Assembly: GCA_027294925.1 (NCBI GenBank)
Contig: JAPULM010000246.1
Location: 1 to 7,496, forward strand
DNA: 7,496 nt
From: a bacterium
GTDB taxonomy: Bacteria; Tectomicrobia; Entotheonellia; Entotheonellales; Entotheonellaceae
Direction: 5' to 3'
The notes beneath the pieces are model-generated. The model made no database searches. It was not told the origin of the DNA and saw nothing but the letters and a program-made list of their open reading frames with translations. The translations under genes and the position numbers were made by a program. Position 1 is the stretch's first letter. Every line of letters starts with the position of its first letter. Positions 1 through 7,116 of this stretch are shown here, piece by piece.

Positions 1-108
1 TGCTGGCAGAGTCTAGCTGAAATTTCCTCTGTACGAGGCCGAAAACACGTAAATCGGCCCTTCGTGAAGTCGAATTTATTCGGCTCTGATGCTTGGGAAA
101 ATTTGTAA
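1..108 (+). CDS. possible 3' tail of an unidentified reading frame (partial)
   Basis: The first plus-strand frame is open from the window edge for 35 codons and ends at a TAA at 106-108; the residues just before the stop read GSDAWENL. I do not recognise the product. An open stretch this short at a window edge is expected by chance roughly one time in five, and a 6-bp inverted repeat lies inside it, so it may be noncoding. If real, it would be the C-terminus of a gene convergent with rsmG. Confidence 0.18.
   Translation, partial: CWQSLAEISSVRGRKHVNRPFVKSNLFGSDAWENL
37..59. repeat. GC-rich hairpin, 6-bp stem
   Basis: GGCCGA at 37-42 and TCGGCC at 54-59 are perfect inverted copies around an 11-nt AT-rich loop. 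No T-tract follows on either strand, so it does not meet the usual picture of an intrinsic terminator. Two smaller stems follow (CTTC/GAAG at 60-69 and CGAA/TTCG at 71-82), so the RNA from this stretch could be quite structured. Confidence 0.4.
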
Positions 109-144
109 CCTCTTTAAAATCAATAGGCGGTTTTAAATTTACAA
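103..144. repeat. AT-rich imperfect palindrome downstream of rsmG
   Basis: Two nested inverted repeats share one axis: TTGTAA (103-108) with TTACAA (139-144), and TTTAAAA (113-119) with TTTTAAA (131-137). They are separated by a 4-nt by 1-nt internal loop, and the apical loop is 11 nt. It lies beyond the 3' end of the rsmG operon and includes the stop codon of the possible plus-strand frame. It could be a weak bidirectional transcript end or a protein-binding palindrome. With an all-AT stem, no function can be assigned. I see nothing else in the gene-free stretch up to 261. Confidence 0.4.
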
Positions 145-261
145 TTGCTGCTCGACTCTTTGATCAGCTGCTAAGACGGGTAGGCATGCGATGTCGCTGA
201 GGTCTGTAACAGATCAAGCAGATGTTGCAAATCCGCTCCACCTCCTATCGATGGCCACAAG

Positions 262-939
262 TCACGAATTTATTAGGGCTTGAGCGTCCCGTAAGGCGAC
301 GACCAGAACCCAGGCAAGATCTTCGTCCTGAGACAGCGGAATGGTGTAAAGCTCTGACCAAGCGCTTGTCATTAGACTCGCCGCTACTTGCATCTCCTCG
401 CTGGCATAAGGTTTACGTAGCACGAGGGCGCCACCCGAGCGCAATAACGGGGCAGCGAGACGCAGCATATCATCTACCCGACCAACACCCCGCGTTACAA
501 TGACATCAAAACGTTGCTCAGGGAGCAAATGACGGCCAAACGCCTCTGCCGTATCACAGTATGGCTGACAGTTTTGTATGCCAAGCCGCGGTACGACATA
601 ACGCAAGAACGCAATCTTCTTCTCAGATCGATCGAGAAGGGTGAGCTGCAAATCCGGCGCACAAATCGCTAGTGTCAAGCCCGGCACACCCGCGCCTGTC
701 CCAAGGTCGAGTACACGGGCGCCATGTACCAGGACACGCCGCTGTAAAAAATCGAGTGATTCAACGACCAGAACATCCATCACACGTTCTGCCTGATGCA
801 GACCTGTGAGGTTGATACGCCGCCGCCATCGAAGCAGGTGCTCGACATAGCACGTCAGGCGATCAAGCTGAGTGGACGACAGGACGATACCCCGTTGCTT
901 AAAACGCCGGCTGAGGTAGTTTCGATACGGACTGTGCAT
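262..939 (-). CDS. rsmG: 16S rRNA (guanine-N7) methyltransferase RsmG (GidB)
   Basis: A cytoplasmic SAM-dependent methyltransferase of 225 residues. In E. coli, RsmG makes m7G at position 527 of 16S rRNA in the 530 loop, and its loss gives low-level streptomycin resistance. The GidB-type helical N-terminus ([16 protein letters not shown], 31-46) is followed by SAM motif I ([11 protein letters not shown], 78-88) and an acidic residue at the end of the next strand (D103 in LLDRSEKK). The [12 protein letters not shown] stretch at 148-159 corresponds to the family's conserved V-(S/T)-R-A segment. The length is slightly above E. coli RsmG (207). The ATG at 939 lies inside the end of mnmG, giving a 41-nt overlap and no clear Shine-Dalgarno, which suggests translational coupling. 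It is the last gene of the block. The parA/parB genes that often follow rsmG are not visible in the 261 nt beyond it. Confidence 0.95.
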   Translation of the reverse strand: MHSPYRNYLSRRFKQRGIVLSSTQLDRLTCYVEHLLRWRRRINLTGLHQAERVMDVLVVESLDFLQRRVLVHGARVLDLGTGAGVPGLTLAICAPDLQLTLLDRSEKKIAFLRYVVPRLGIQNCQPYCDTAEAFGRHLLPEQRFDVIVTRGVGRVDDMLRLAAPLLRSGGALVLRKPYASEEMQVAASLMTSAWSELYTIPLSQDEDLAWVLVVALRDAQALINS

Positions 940-2827
940 GCTGTTTACGTTGTGCCCGGCGCTTCTGAAAGTAAATCATAAGGATCGCTACCGCTGCCGG
1001 CGTCACGCCCGAAATCCGGGCTGCTTGTCCCAAGGTCAGTGGTTGAATTTGGGTAAGTTTTTCACGGATCTCATGCGACAGACCTGGTACCTCACCATAG
1101 TCGACTGGGGCCGGCAATGACATATCTTCCATCTGCTGCATACGCCCGACCTGTTCTAACTGTCGCCGAATATACCCCTCATACTTCAAATGAATCTCAA
1201 CTTGTTCAATAACCGCTGCGGGCAGTGCTGGTTCTTCTCCCAAAAGCCGCAGCGCATCGACATAGACCAGTTGCGGCCGCTTCAGAAGCTCAGAAACCAA
1301 AGCAGGTTGGGTGAGTGGATCCGTGCCACACTGCTCCAGTACTTTGTTAACCGATATGGAAGGGGCCACACGACTGGCGCCAAGCCGACCGATTTCGGCT
1401 TCGATCTGCCGCCGTTTGTCGGTAAACCGCTGGTAGGTCATCTCATCCACCAGACCGACATTATAGCCCTTATCCTGCAACCGTAAATCCGCGTTATCCT
1501 GCCGTAAAATCAGACGATACTCTGATCGCGACGTGAACATTCGGTAAGGCTCATTGGTACCAAGTGTCACCAGATCATCAATCAGTACACCAATGTAGCC
1601 TTCAGAGCGTTTAATGGTTAACGGCTGACGTCCTTGTACTTGTAACGTCGCATTAATACCTGCGATCAGTCCCTGCGCGGCGGCTTCTTCATAACCTGTT
1701 GTACCGTTGATTTGCCCAGCATGATACAAACCCGCAACCCGTTTCGTTTCTAACGTCGGCTTAAGCTCAGTAGGGAGAATAAAATCGTATTCTATCGCGT
1801 ATCCCGGACGCATGATCTCGGCTGCTTCCAAACCGGGTATAGAACGGACGACGGCTAATTGAACATCTTCCGGCAGACTGGTAGAAATGCCATTCGGATA
1901 AACCTCCACCGTACCATGACCCTCAGGTTCGAGAAAAATTTGATGCCGCTGCTTATCGGGAAAGCGCTTAACCTTATCCTCTATTGATGGACAGTAACGC
2001 GGCCCAACGCCTTTGATCACACCACTATAGAGCGGTGAGCGATGCAGATTTTCCTGAATGACAGCATGCGTACGAGGATTGGTATACGTCAGGTAACACG
2101 AAAGTTGAGGTTGGGTAATGGCTCGTGTCGTAAACGAAAACGGTTCTGGCGGCTCATCGCCCAGCTGCTCTTCGAGCTGGTCATAGTTGATGGTGCGAGC
2201 ATCCAAACGCGGGCAGGTGCCGGTTTTCAAACGTCCCAACGGAAATCCTAAACGTTCGTAATCCTCTGAAAGTGCAATAGCGGGAAATTCACCGGCCCGG
2301 CCGGCTGCAAACTGCTTAAGACCAATATGAATCATACCACGCAGGAATGTCCCGGTACTCACCACCACCGCCTCGGCCTCATATGCTTCACCCATCTGCG
2401 TTACCACGCCACAGACGCGACCATCCTCAACCAGCAAACGTTCGATAAGCGCCTGTTTAATATCCAGATGCGCTTGCGCTTCTAATACCGCCTTCATATA
2501 CAGGCGATACTGCAACTTATCAGCCTGCGCCCGATAACCCCGCACCGCAGGACCTTTACTACGGTTAAGCACTCGAAACTGAATACCCGTCTGGTCGATA
2601 CAACGCGCCATCTCCCCGCCCAAGGCATCGATTTCACGTACGAGGTGACCTTTAGCAATACCGCCAATGGCTGGATTACATGGCATCAGGGCAATACTAT
2701 CCAAGTTTGCTGTAAACACTGCGGTACGACATCCCATTCGTGCGGCAGCTAAGGCTGCCTCGCAGCCAGCATGGCCAGCACCAATAACAATCACATCATA
2801 GATACAGGCTGATACCTCTCGTGTCAC
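899..2827 (-). CDS. mnmG: tRNA uridine-5-carboxymethylaminomethyl modification enzyme MnmG (GidA)
   Basis: FAD protein of 642 residues (E. coli 629) that works with MnmE to build the cmnm5/mnm5 side chain on wobble U34 of certain tRNAs, using methylene-THF, NADH and glycine or ammonium. It shows the N-terminal dinucleotide-binding GAGHAG at 16-21 and the PCNPAIGG segment with C50. Family signatures follow: [13 protein letters not shown] at 92-104, [11 protein letters not shown] at 275-285 with C279, and the FAD-contacting [17 protein letters not shown] at 370-386. [14 protein letters not shown] motif (427-439) and a helical C-terminal region complete the fold. The two cysteines match the conserved pair considered important in E. 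coli MnmG. I chose the GTG at 2827 because AAGGGGG lies 5 nt upstream and the protein then starts close to the usual N-terminus. A TTG at 2845 would add six residues but has no ribosome binding site. The last about 13 codons overlap rsmG. Confidence 0.96.
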   Translation of the reverse strand: MTREVSACIYDVIVIGAGHAGCEAALAAARMGCRTAVFTANLDSIALMPCNPAIGGIAKGHLVREIDALGGEMARCIDQTGIQFRVLNRSKGPAVRGYRAQADKLQYRLYMKAVLEAQAHLDIKQALIERLLVEDGRVCGVVTQMGEAYEAEAVVVSTGTFLRGMIHIGLKQFAAGRAGEFPAIALSEDYERLGFPLGRLKTGTCPRLDARTINYDQLEEQLGDEPPEPFSFTTRAITQPQLSCYLTYTNPRTHAVIQENLHRSPLYSGVIKGVGPRYCPSIEDKVKRFPDKQRHQIFLEPEGHGTVEVYPNGISTSLPEDVQLAVVRSIPGLEAAEIMRPGYAIEYDFILPTELKPTLETKRVAGLYHAGQINGTTGYEEAAAQGLIAGINATLQVQGRQPLTIKRSEGYIGVLIDDLVTLGTNEPYRMFTSRSEYRLILRQDNADLRLQDKGYNVGLVDEMTYQRFTDKRRQIEAEIGRLGASRVAPSISVNKVLEQCGTDPLTQPALVSELLKRPQLVYVDALRLLGEEPALPAAVIEQVEIHLKYEGYIRRQLEQVGRMQQMEDMSLPAPVDYGEVPGLSHEIREKLTQIQPLTLGQAARISGVTPAAVAILMIYFQKRRAQRKQHAQSVSKLPQPAF

Positions 2828-2832
2828 GATGA

Positions 2833-2839
2833 CCCCCTT
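2833..2839 (-). promoter_or_regulatory. Shine-Dalgarno that decides the mnmG start
   Basis: AAGGGGG on the minus strand is followed by the 5-nt spacer TCATC and then GTG at 2827. It is the strongest ribosome binding site in the window. It favours the GTG over the TTG at 2845, which precedes the site. Confidence 0.75.
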
Positions 2840-2872
2840 GCACAAGCCGAGACTTACGTTCGTGTAAAAACA

Positions 2873-4252
2873 CTACTTGCCGATGCAAAAACTGCTAAAA
2901 ATTCGGTCAAGTACCTCGCCAGTATAATCTTCTCCAAGGACATTACCAATCTGCCGAAGCGCCTCCGAAACATCAAAAGCGGCAAATTCCACCGGTATAC
3001 CTTGCGTTAAGGCGTGTTCCGCAGTCAGAACGTTGTCCAATGCCGCTGCAACCTGCTGTCGATGCCGAATACGTGTCAGGAGAACTTCACCCTGCCCAAA
3101 AGGCTCACAGCCCAACACCTGCTGCTTAATGGCACTCTCAAGATCGGATAGTCCATATCCCTGTAAGGCTGAAACCCTGATTAGCGGCGATGTCACTGCT
3201 TCTGATCCGAGCATATGGTGTGACCACCTGGACGGGAGATCACTCTTATTTTGTATCAGAACACGTGGTTTAGCAGACGTTTCCGCCAAAACCACACGAT
3301 CATCATCGGTTAAATCATCGCTCCCATCAAGCACCACGATAAGGAGCTGAGCCGTCTCAGCCGCCTGTCTAGCACGTTGCACCCCTTCTACCTCAACGGC
3401 GTCAACGGTCGTCCGAATACCTGCAGTATCAATGACTCTAACCAACAGCCCATCGACTTGCAGCTCCACCTCTATGGTATCCCGAGTTGTCCCCGGATAC
3501 GGCGACACAATCGCTCGGTCACGCCCCGTAAGCGCGTTCAAAAGGCTAGATTTACCCACATTTGGACGCCCAACGATAGCCGTTACCAACCCTTCACGTA
3601 TCAGCCGCCCACGTTCAAACGTCTGCAGCAAGCGGGACATTGCCGCGGCAATGGCTGCCAAACGTTTAATCAGGCCCGCTTGGTGGATGAGATCAACATC
3701 TTCTTCCGGGAAATCGATCCCCGCCTCAAGATGCACGCTAACCTCCAGCAGTTGGTCACGCAGATCGCGCAGATGACCAGACAAAGCGCCTTCTAATTGA
3801 TGCAACGCAGCCCGGTGGCTAGCTGCCGTACGAGCGTGAATCAGATCAATCACTGCCTCAGCTTGTGTCAGGTCAAGTCGTCCGTTCATAAACGCGCGCC
3901 GTGTAAACTCACCGGGCTCGGCAACCCGAGCCCCACGGGCCAACACCGCATCAAGCACACATTGGGTGGTGATCACACCGCCATGACAACTGATTTCGAC
4001 CACATCCTCACGGGTATAAGAACGTGGCTGCTGCATCAAGCAGAGAAGTCCTTCATCCACCCGCTCGCCGTCGGCATCGAGAACGAAACCATGGTATACA
4101 CGATGTGACTCAAGACGCGACAACGGCAACCCATCCGGACGTACGAATACCTGCCGGGCAATGGGTATCGTTGCCGGGCCACTAACCCGAATGACCCCAA
4201 TACCGCCAATGCCCGGCGGCGTAGAAATCGCCGCAATGGTATCAACATGCAT
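2873..4252 (-). CDS. mnmE: tRNA modification GTPase MnmE (TrmE)
   Basis: GTPase of 459 residues, partner of MnmG in U34 tRNA modification; it is a G-domain-dimerising, potassium-activated GTPase. The N-terminal folate-binding domain starts DTIAAISTPPG (4-14) and runs to about 118. A helical domain follows. A Ras-like G domain is inserted in it from about 221 to 380, with G1 GRPNVGKS (228-235), G2 TTRDT (255-259), G3 DTAG (275-278), G4 NKSD (335-338) and a G5-like SAL (361-363). The helical domain resumes and ends in the family's invariant FCIGK, whose cysteine (C456) is needed for modification in E. coli. Nothing essential is missing. The ATG at 4252 lies 8 nt past the yidC stop. Its likely ribosome binding site, AAAGGG at 4264-4269, is inside the last codons of yidC. 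A 45-nt gap separates it from mnmG. Confidence 0.97.
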   Translation of the reverse strand: MHVDTIAAISTPPGIGGIGVIRVSGPATIPIARQVFVRPDGLPLSRLESHRVYHGFVLDADGERVDEGLLCLMQQPRSYTREDVVEISCHGGVITTQCVLDAVLARGARVAEPGEFTRRAFMNGRLDLTQAEAVIDLIHARTAASHRAALHQLEGALSGHLRDLRDQLLEVSVHLEAGIDFPEEDVDLIHQAGLIKRLAAIAAAMSRLLQTFERGRLIREGLVTAIVGRPNVGKSSLLNALTGRDRAIVSPYPGTTRDTIEVELQVDGLLVRVIDTAGIRTTVDAVEVEGVQRARQAAETAQLLIVVLDGSDDLTDDDRVVLAETSAKPRVLIQNKSDLPSRWSHHMLGSEAVTSPLIRVSALQGYGLSDLESAIKQQVLGCEPFGQGEVLLTRIRHRQQVAAALDNVLTAEHALTQGIPVEFAAFDVSEALRQIGNVLGEDYTGEVLDRIFSSFCIGK

Positions 4253-4260
4253 GGAGATGA

Positions 4261-5943
4261 CTACCCTTTACCGATGGCTTCCGCCTCGGCCGCTGCCAGA
4301 CGTGGACGATTAACGAGGCGTTGCTGCAAAACGCTTAAAACGGTGTTGGTAAGCCAGTAGAGAACCAAACCTGCAGGCGCTTTAATGAAGAAAAAGAGAA
4401 AAATGAGCGGCATAAACTGCATCATCTTAGCTTGCATCGGGTCCCCGGTCATTGGTGTCATACGCTGTTGCAAAAGCATGCCAACGCCCATAAGAATCGG
4501 CATAATAAAGGTGGGGTCATAGACTGAAAGATCACACACGCCGCCACCTGGCCAAGACTGACCGAATAAATTTATCCATGCGAAACCTTCTCCCCAGCAG
4601 ATGAACGGTGCATGCCGTGACTCAATGGAATAAAGCAACGCATTATAAAACGCAAAAAAGAAAGGAATTTGCAACAACATTGGCAGACAGCTGCCCATCG
4701 GATTGACTTTCTGATCGCGATAGAGTTGCATCATAGCCCGATTCATCGCTTGCCGATCATCTTTATACAGGATTTGCAGTTCCTTGATCTTCGGTTGCAG
4801 CTTCTGCATGGCCTGCATCGATTTATAACTCTTCTGGGTCAATGGCCACGTCAGCATCTTGATCAAAATCGTCACCACGATAATTGCAATGCCATAATTC
4901 CGCACTATACCGTTGACAAATTGCAATAGCAGCACCATGGGCCATGCAAGCGGTTGCAGCCAACCGAGGTCGATAAGTCTTTTGCTTAGAGAAGGTTCAG
5001 CCGCCTCCAGTAACTGCTGTTGCTTGGGTCCAACATAGACGCGTACGGCCTGTGCTCGGTGGGTTCTACTTAGTGGCAAACGTAGACCTATTTCAAGAAT
5101 CTTCTCCTCTACTTGTCGTATCGTAACCGCACCGGCGACAGGCTCATACGGAATTAAGACAACTGCAAAATAGGTATCAGCCAGGGCCGTCCAGGTCACC
5201 CGACCTTGTGTCTCTATCGTTTCACCTATTTTTCCTGGCGCCGCATCAACAACCTTCCCATCGATGTAACTGCGGGGCTCCGTACCGGTTTGCCCTCTTC
5301 TGCTATTCGCTTTTTCATGCCGTTGACGTAGGCCAGGACCCCAATATAGCGTCATGGCGCTATCATCGGACAATGGCACCCCGCTCACCTGCGTATCCAC
5401 CTCAAAGACATAATCTTCGTAGTGAAATCGATATACACGTTCAACCAACATGCCCTCACCCATATCTAAATTAAAGGTGACCTTACCTTGCGGTTGGGAG
5501 GCTGATAGGACAAGACGCGTTACAGAAGGAACAAAAATCGCATTGCCGAGTGGAATCTCCTGCGAGCCGATGCTGAGTTTGGTGGTCAACGGCAAATTTT
5601 CCCCAGTTATTACCGGCCGAATCTCAATCGGCGGCGCCTTATCGTCAAGGGATATGCGGTACTCATGCAATTGCACGGCTTTAACGCTAGCCCCAAGACT
5701 GCTCAGGGTAAGTTGGGCCACGCCGGTATCAACCGTCACCAACGTTTCTTGCAGCTCTTGAGGCTTCTGAACAGGTATTTGTTGAGCCATTTTCTGTCCT
5801 GCCCCGAACCTATCTTTTGGCCTATTGCCGATCTCTCGCTCAGCCACAGGAGGGCGAACTAGCGGCTTCGGTGCAAAAAATTTCATCCATACAACAACAA
5901 CGACTAAAGACAGAACAATTGCCAAAATAGCTCGCTTTTCCAT
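4261..5943 (-). CDS. yidC: membrane protein insertase YidC (Oxa1 family, Gram-negative long form)
   Basis: Inner-membrane insertase of 560 residues (E. coli 548) that inserts and folds membrane proteins alone or with SecYEG. Residues 5-23 form the N-terminal anchor. About 25-325 is the periplasmic P1 domain, preceded by a Pro-rich linker. The conserved insertase core begins with a membrane segment around 343-367; K362 sits where E. coli has the groove arginine R366. It is followed by the basic helical cytoplasmic loop (QKSYKSMQAMQKLQPKIKEL, 370-389). Further membrane segments lie at about 416-440, 478-495 and 508-543. The P2 periplasmic loop between APF (445-447) and DP (476-477) is about 18 residues longer than in E. 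coli and holds C449 and C470. The tail after the last segment is short. TAAGG just before the ATG is a usable ribosome binding site, and yidD ends 9 nt upstream. Confidence 0.96.
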   Translation of the reverse strand: MEKRAILAIVLSLVVVVVWMKFFAPKPLVRPPVAEREIGNRPKDRFGAGQKMAQQIPVQKPQELQETLVTVDTGVAQLTLSSLGASVKAVQLHEYRISLDDKAPPIEIRPVITGENLPLTTKLSIGSQEIPLGNAIFVPSVTRLVLSASQPQGKVTFNLDMGEGMLVERVYRFHYEDYVFEVDTQVSGVPLSDDSAMTLYWGPGLRQRHEKANSRRGQTGTEPRSYIDGKVVDAAPGKIGETIETQGRVTWTALADTYFAVVLIPYEPVAGAVTIRQVEEKILEIGLRLPLSRTHRAQAVRVYVGPKQQQLLEAAEPSLSKRLIDLGWLQPLAWPMVLLLQFVNGIVRNYGIAIIVVTILIKMLTWPLTQKSYKSMQAMQKLQPKIKELQILYKDDRQAMNRAMMQLYRDQKVNPMGSCLPMLLQIPFFFAFYNALLYSIESRHAPFICWGEGFAWINLFGQSWPGGGVCDLSVYDPTFIMPILMGVGMLLQQRMTPMTGDPMQAKMMQFMPLIFLFFFIKAPAGLVLYWLTNTVLSVLQQRLVNRPRLAAAEAEAIGKG

Positions 5944-5952
5944 ACCATTACC

Positions 5953-6186
5953 TTATACCGAGTCACCAACGGAAATTGGGAGGTCCACGCCGCCGCGCGA
6001 CAGCGGATTACAACGCAGGAGGCGCCAGGCGGCTTTAGCGAGTCCCCATAGTGGCCCGTAATAGCCTATGGCCTGAATAGCATACTCAGAACAACTGGGA
6101 TAATATCGACAGGTAGGGGGGAAAAAAGGGGACACAAGCAACTGATATGCCCGAATGAGTCTGACCAGAATCGCTCCATATGTCAT
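5953..6186 (-). CDS. yidD: membrane protein insertion efficiency factor YidD
   Basis: Small protein of 77 residues, normal for the DUF37/YidD family. E. coli YidD is attached to the inner face of the cytoplasmic membrane, probably through an amphipathic N-terminal helix, and aids YidC-dependent insertion. The whole family pattern is present: YQLLVSPFFPPTCRYYPSCS at 14-33 with cysteines C26 and C32, the EYAIQAI helix, GPLWGLAKAAWRLLRCNP (44-61) with C59, then the GG-D close. The ATG at 6186 has no good Shine-Dalgarno in the usual place (AGGGCG lies about 12 nt upstream). The gene stands between rnpA (54 nt away) and yidC (9 nt), its standard position. Confidence 0.94.
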   Translation of the reverse strand: MTYGAILVRLIRAYQLLVSPFFPPTCRYYPSCSEYAIQAIGYYGPLWGLAKAAWRLLRCNPLSRGGVDLPISVGDSV

Positions 6187-6214
6187 GTTTTTGCTTTCGC
6201 CCTGTTACCCCAAG

Positions 6215-6236
6215 CTACCCTTCATTTACAAGGTAG
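6215..6236 (-). other. hairpin in the rnpA-yidD gap
   Basis: On the minus-strand transcript, CUACCUU pairs with AGGGUAG (one G-U pair) around an 8-nt loop, just after the rnpA stop codon. No U-tract follows, so I do not call it a terminator. A processing site, a 3'-end stabiliser for the rpmH-rnpA message or an attenuator for the downstream genes are possible readings. Confidence 0.4.
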
Positions 6237-6240
6237 TGCC

Positions 6241-6603
6241 TTACGCATCCCTTTTAGGCTGCTGGTAGCGGCTTAACAGCATCAAGAACTGCCGAGTATA
6301 ATCGCCTAGTGATGCTTCAGCCGCTCGGTGGCGCGCAACAAAAACCACATCACACGGCAACTTGAAAAAATTCTTATGACGCCGAAAGAGTTCACGAATG
6401 AGACGTTTGACCCGATTGCGGACCACTGCTTTCCCCACTCGCTTAGAAACAGCCATACCGAGACGCGAGAAGGATTCTGAGCTAGGGAGTATATAAACGA
6501 CAAAAAGTGGCGATACTAATTTTTTCCCGTATTGAAAAACATGCTGATACTCCCGTGCACGCCGTAAGCGCTCAGACGGTCGTAGACGCTGATCGTCATA
6601 CAT
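6241..6603 (-). CDS. rnpA: ribonuclease P protein component RnpA
   Basis: Basic protein of 120 residues (E. coli 119), the protein subunit that helps the RNase P RNA bind and cleave 5' leaders of precursor tRNAs. The LRRAREYQHVFQYGKKL stretch (13-29) is the typical N-terminal region. SRLGMAVSKRVGKAVVRNRVKRLIRELFR (46-74, given here as two parts: SRLGMAVSKRVG at 46-57 and KAVVRNRVKRLIRELFR at 58-74) carries the RNR signature at 62-64 in the left-handed crossover. A C-terminal strand DVVFVARHRAA (85-95) follows. The ATG at 6603 comes 10 nt after the rpmH stop and has no clear Shine-Dalgarno, so translation probably depends on rpmH. Position and sequence leave little doubt about identity. Confidence 0.95.
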   Translation of the reverse strand: MYDDQRLRPSERLRRAREYQHVFQYGKKLVSPLFVVYILPSSESFSRLGMAVSKRVGKAVVRNRVKRLIRELFRRHKNFFKLPCDVVFVARHRAAEASLGDYTRQFLMLLSRYQQPKRDA

Positions 6604-6613
6604 TAGGTTCTAC

Positions 6614-6766
6614 TCAGTCGTTACGGCTCGGTCCCACTGTTAGCCGACGACGTCCCTTCAAGCGTCGCCGTTTCAATACACGACGACCATTGCGAGTAGC
6701 CATACGGGCGAGAAACCCGTGTTTGCGTAATCTCCGAAGGCGCTTAGGCTGAAATGTTCGCTTCAT
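6614..6766 (-). CDS. rpmH: 50S ribosomal protein bL34
   Basis: A very basic protein of 50 residues that begins [20 protein letters not shown] and contains [22 protein letters not shown], matching the bL34 family along its length. The tail after LTV (GPSRND) is a few residues longer than the usual 44-46-residue protein. The frame stays open upstream, with an in-frame ATG at 6802 and another start giving a 69-residue version at 6823. The family N-terminus is MKRT, so I place the start at 6766. The best ribosome binding element is a poor GGA about 11 nt upstream, inside the duplicated 20-mer. It is the first gene of the minus-strand block and diverges from dnaA. Confidence 0.95.
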   Translation of the reverse strand: MKRTFQPKRLRRLRKHGFLARMATRNGRRVLKRRRLKGRRRLTVGPSRND

Positions 6767-6782
6767 CAGTAATTCTATCCAT
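6746..6782 (-). other. short upstream reading frame overlapping the rpmH start
   Basis: An ATG in the second copy of the 20-mer opens a 12-codon frame ([12 protein letters not shown]) that overlaps the rpmH start codon and ends at a TAA whose last base is at 6744. It is out of frame with rpmH. There is no strong ribosome binding site, so translation is unproven. It is listed because it follows directly from the duplication. Confidence 0.2.
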
Positions 6783-6810
6783 TGAACGAGAATTCTATCC
6801 ATTGAACAAG
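6771..6810 (-). repeat. two 20-bp tandem repeats in the rpmH leader
   Basis: The plus-strand unit AATTCTATCCATTGAACGAG at 6771-6790 is followed at once by AATTCTATCCATTGAACAAG at 6791-6810; 19 of 20 positions match. On the minus strand each copy contains CAATGGATAGAATT and so supplies an ATG upstream of rpmH, at 6802 (in frame with rpmH) and 6782 (another frame). The copies lie between the candidate promoter and the rpmH start and would be transcribed as leader. Confidence 0.9.
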
Positions 6811-6845
6811 TGAGAAACGTCAATCTAATAGTTTGGGATGCGGTG

Positions 6846-6874
6846 AAGGTAGCAACTCTCCCTTACCCTGTCAA
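6846..6874 (-). promoter_or_regulatory. candidate promoter for the rpmH-rnpA-yidDC-mnmEG-rsmG block
   Basis: On the minus strand a perfect -35 TTGACA (6869-6874) is separated by 17 nt from TACCTT (6846-6851), a 3/6 match to TATAAT. Initiation would fall near 6839, giving a leader of about 70 nt that includes the tandem 20-mers. A second option further upstream is ATGACA (6919-6924) with a perfect TATAAT (6898-6903) but a 15-nt spacer. Either or both could be used. Confidence 0.45.
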
Positions 6875-6880
6875 GTAAGG
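6861..6880. repeat. inverted repeat over the -35 element
   Basis: CCTTAC (6861-6866) and GTAAGG (6875-6880) are perfect inverted copies around an 8-nt centre that contains the TTGACA of the rpmH promoter candidate. The placement would suit an operator for a dimeric regulator, but a 6-bp repeat can also occur by chance. Confidence 0.3.
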
Positions 6881-6934
6881 CGCTGCCTCATTCATCAATT
6901 ATAGAATTCTTTACTGGATGTCATCGACTAATTC

Positions 6935-6943
6935 TGCTATACT
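6935..6943 (+). promoter_or_regulatory. candidate extended -10 promoter toward dnaA
   Basis: TGCTATACT is a TGn-extended -10 with 5 of 6 matches to TATAAT. No good -35 stands 16-18 nt upstream (TGGATG or GGATGT), which an extended -10 can tolerate. Transcription would start near 6950 and give a leader of about 180 nt before the dnaA ATG. Confidence 0.45.
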
Positions 6944-7107
6944 CATCTAATCAATAAAGACCTTAAGTTAATTAGTTTAGATAACCACTCCCGACATACT
7001 CAAAACGTCCAAACCCTACGGACTGCTATCCAATGTGTCCAACAACGTTTAGGTCTCGCTCCCATAATAGTTAGAGGCGCGCCACCTGGCCAACGGCCAA
7101 CCGAAGT

Positions 7108-7116
7108 TGTGTACAA
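7108..7116 (-). promoter_or_regulatory. near-consensus DnaA box
   Basis: The minus strand reads TTGTACACA, one mismatch from TTATNCACA. It lies 14 nt before the dnaA ATG, where DnaA could act on its own expression. Similar single-mismatch sites occur inside the dnaA coding part (7175-7183 plus strand, 7314-7322 minus strand), so chance occurrence is possible. Confidence 0.35.

Noticed and set aside
222..503. 93-codon plus-strand frame at the rsmG 3' end
   Set aside because: Most of it is antisense to conserved rsmG codons, and its sequence resembles no protein I know.
2828..2845. TTG start giving a 648-residue MnmG
   Set aside because: No ribosome binding site precedes it, whereas the GTG at 2827 has AAGGGGG at 5 nt and gives a more usual N-terminus.
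2862..2873. GTGT-AAAA-ACAC palindrome at the mnmE stop as a terminator
   Set aside because: The stem is only 4 bp, AT-rich and lacks a T-tract, and mnmG follows in the same block.
3377..3796. 139-codon plus-strand frame inside mnmE
   Set aside because: It is antisense to an intact, well-conserved gene and shows no family features; a shadow frame.
6767..6823. 19-residue N-terminal extension of bL34
   Set aside because: The bL34 family starts at MKRT; the extension is the translated 20-mer repeat and flanking leader.
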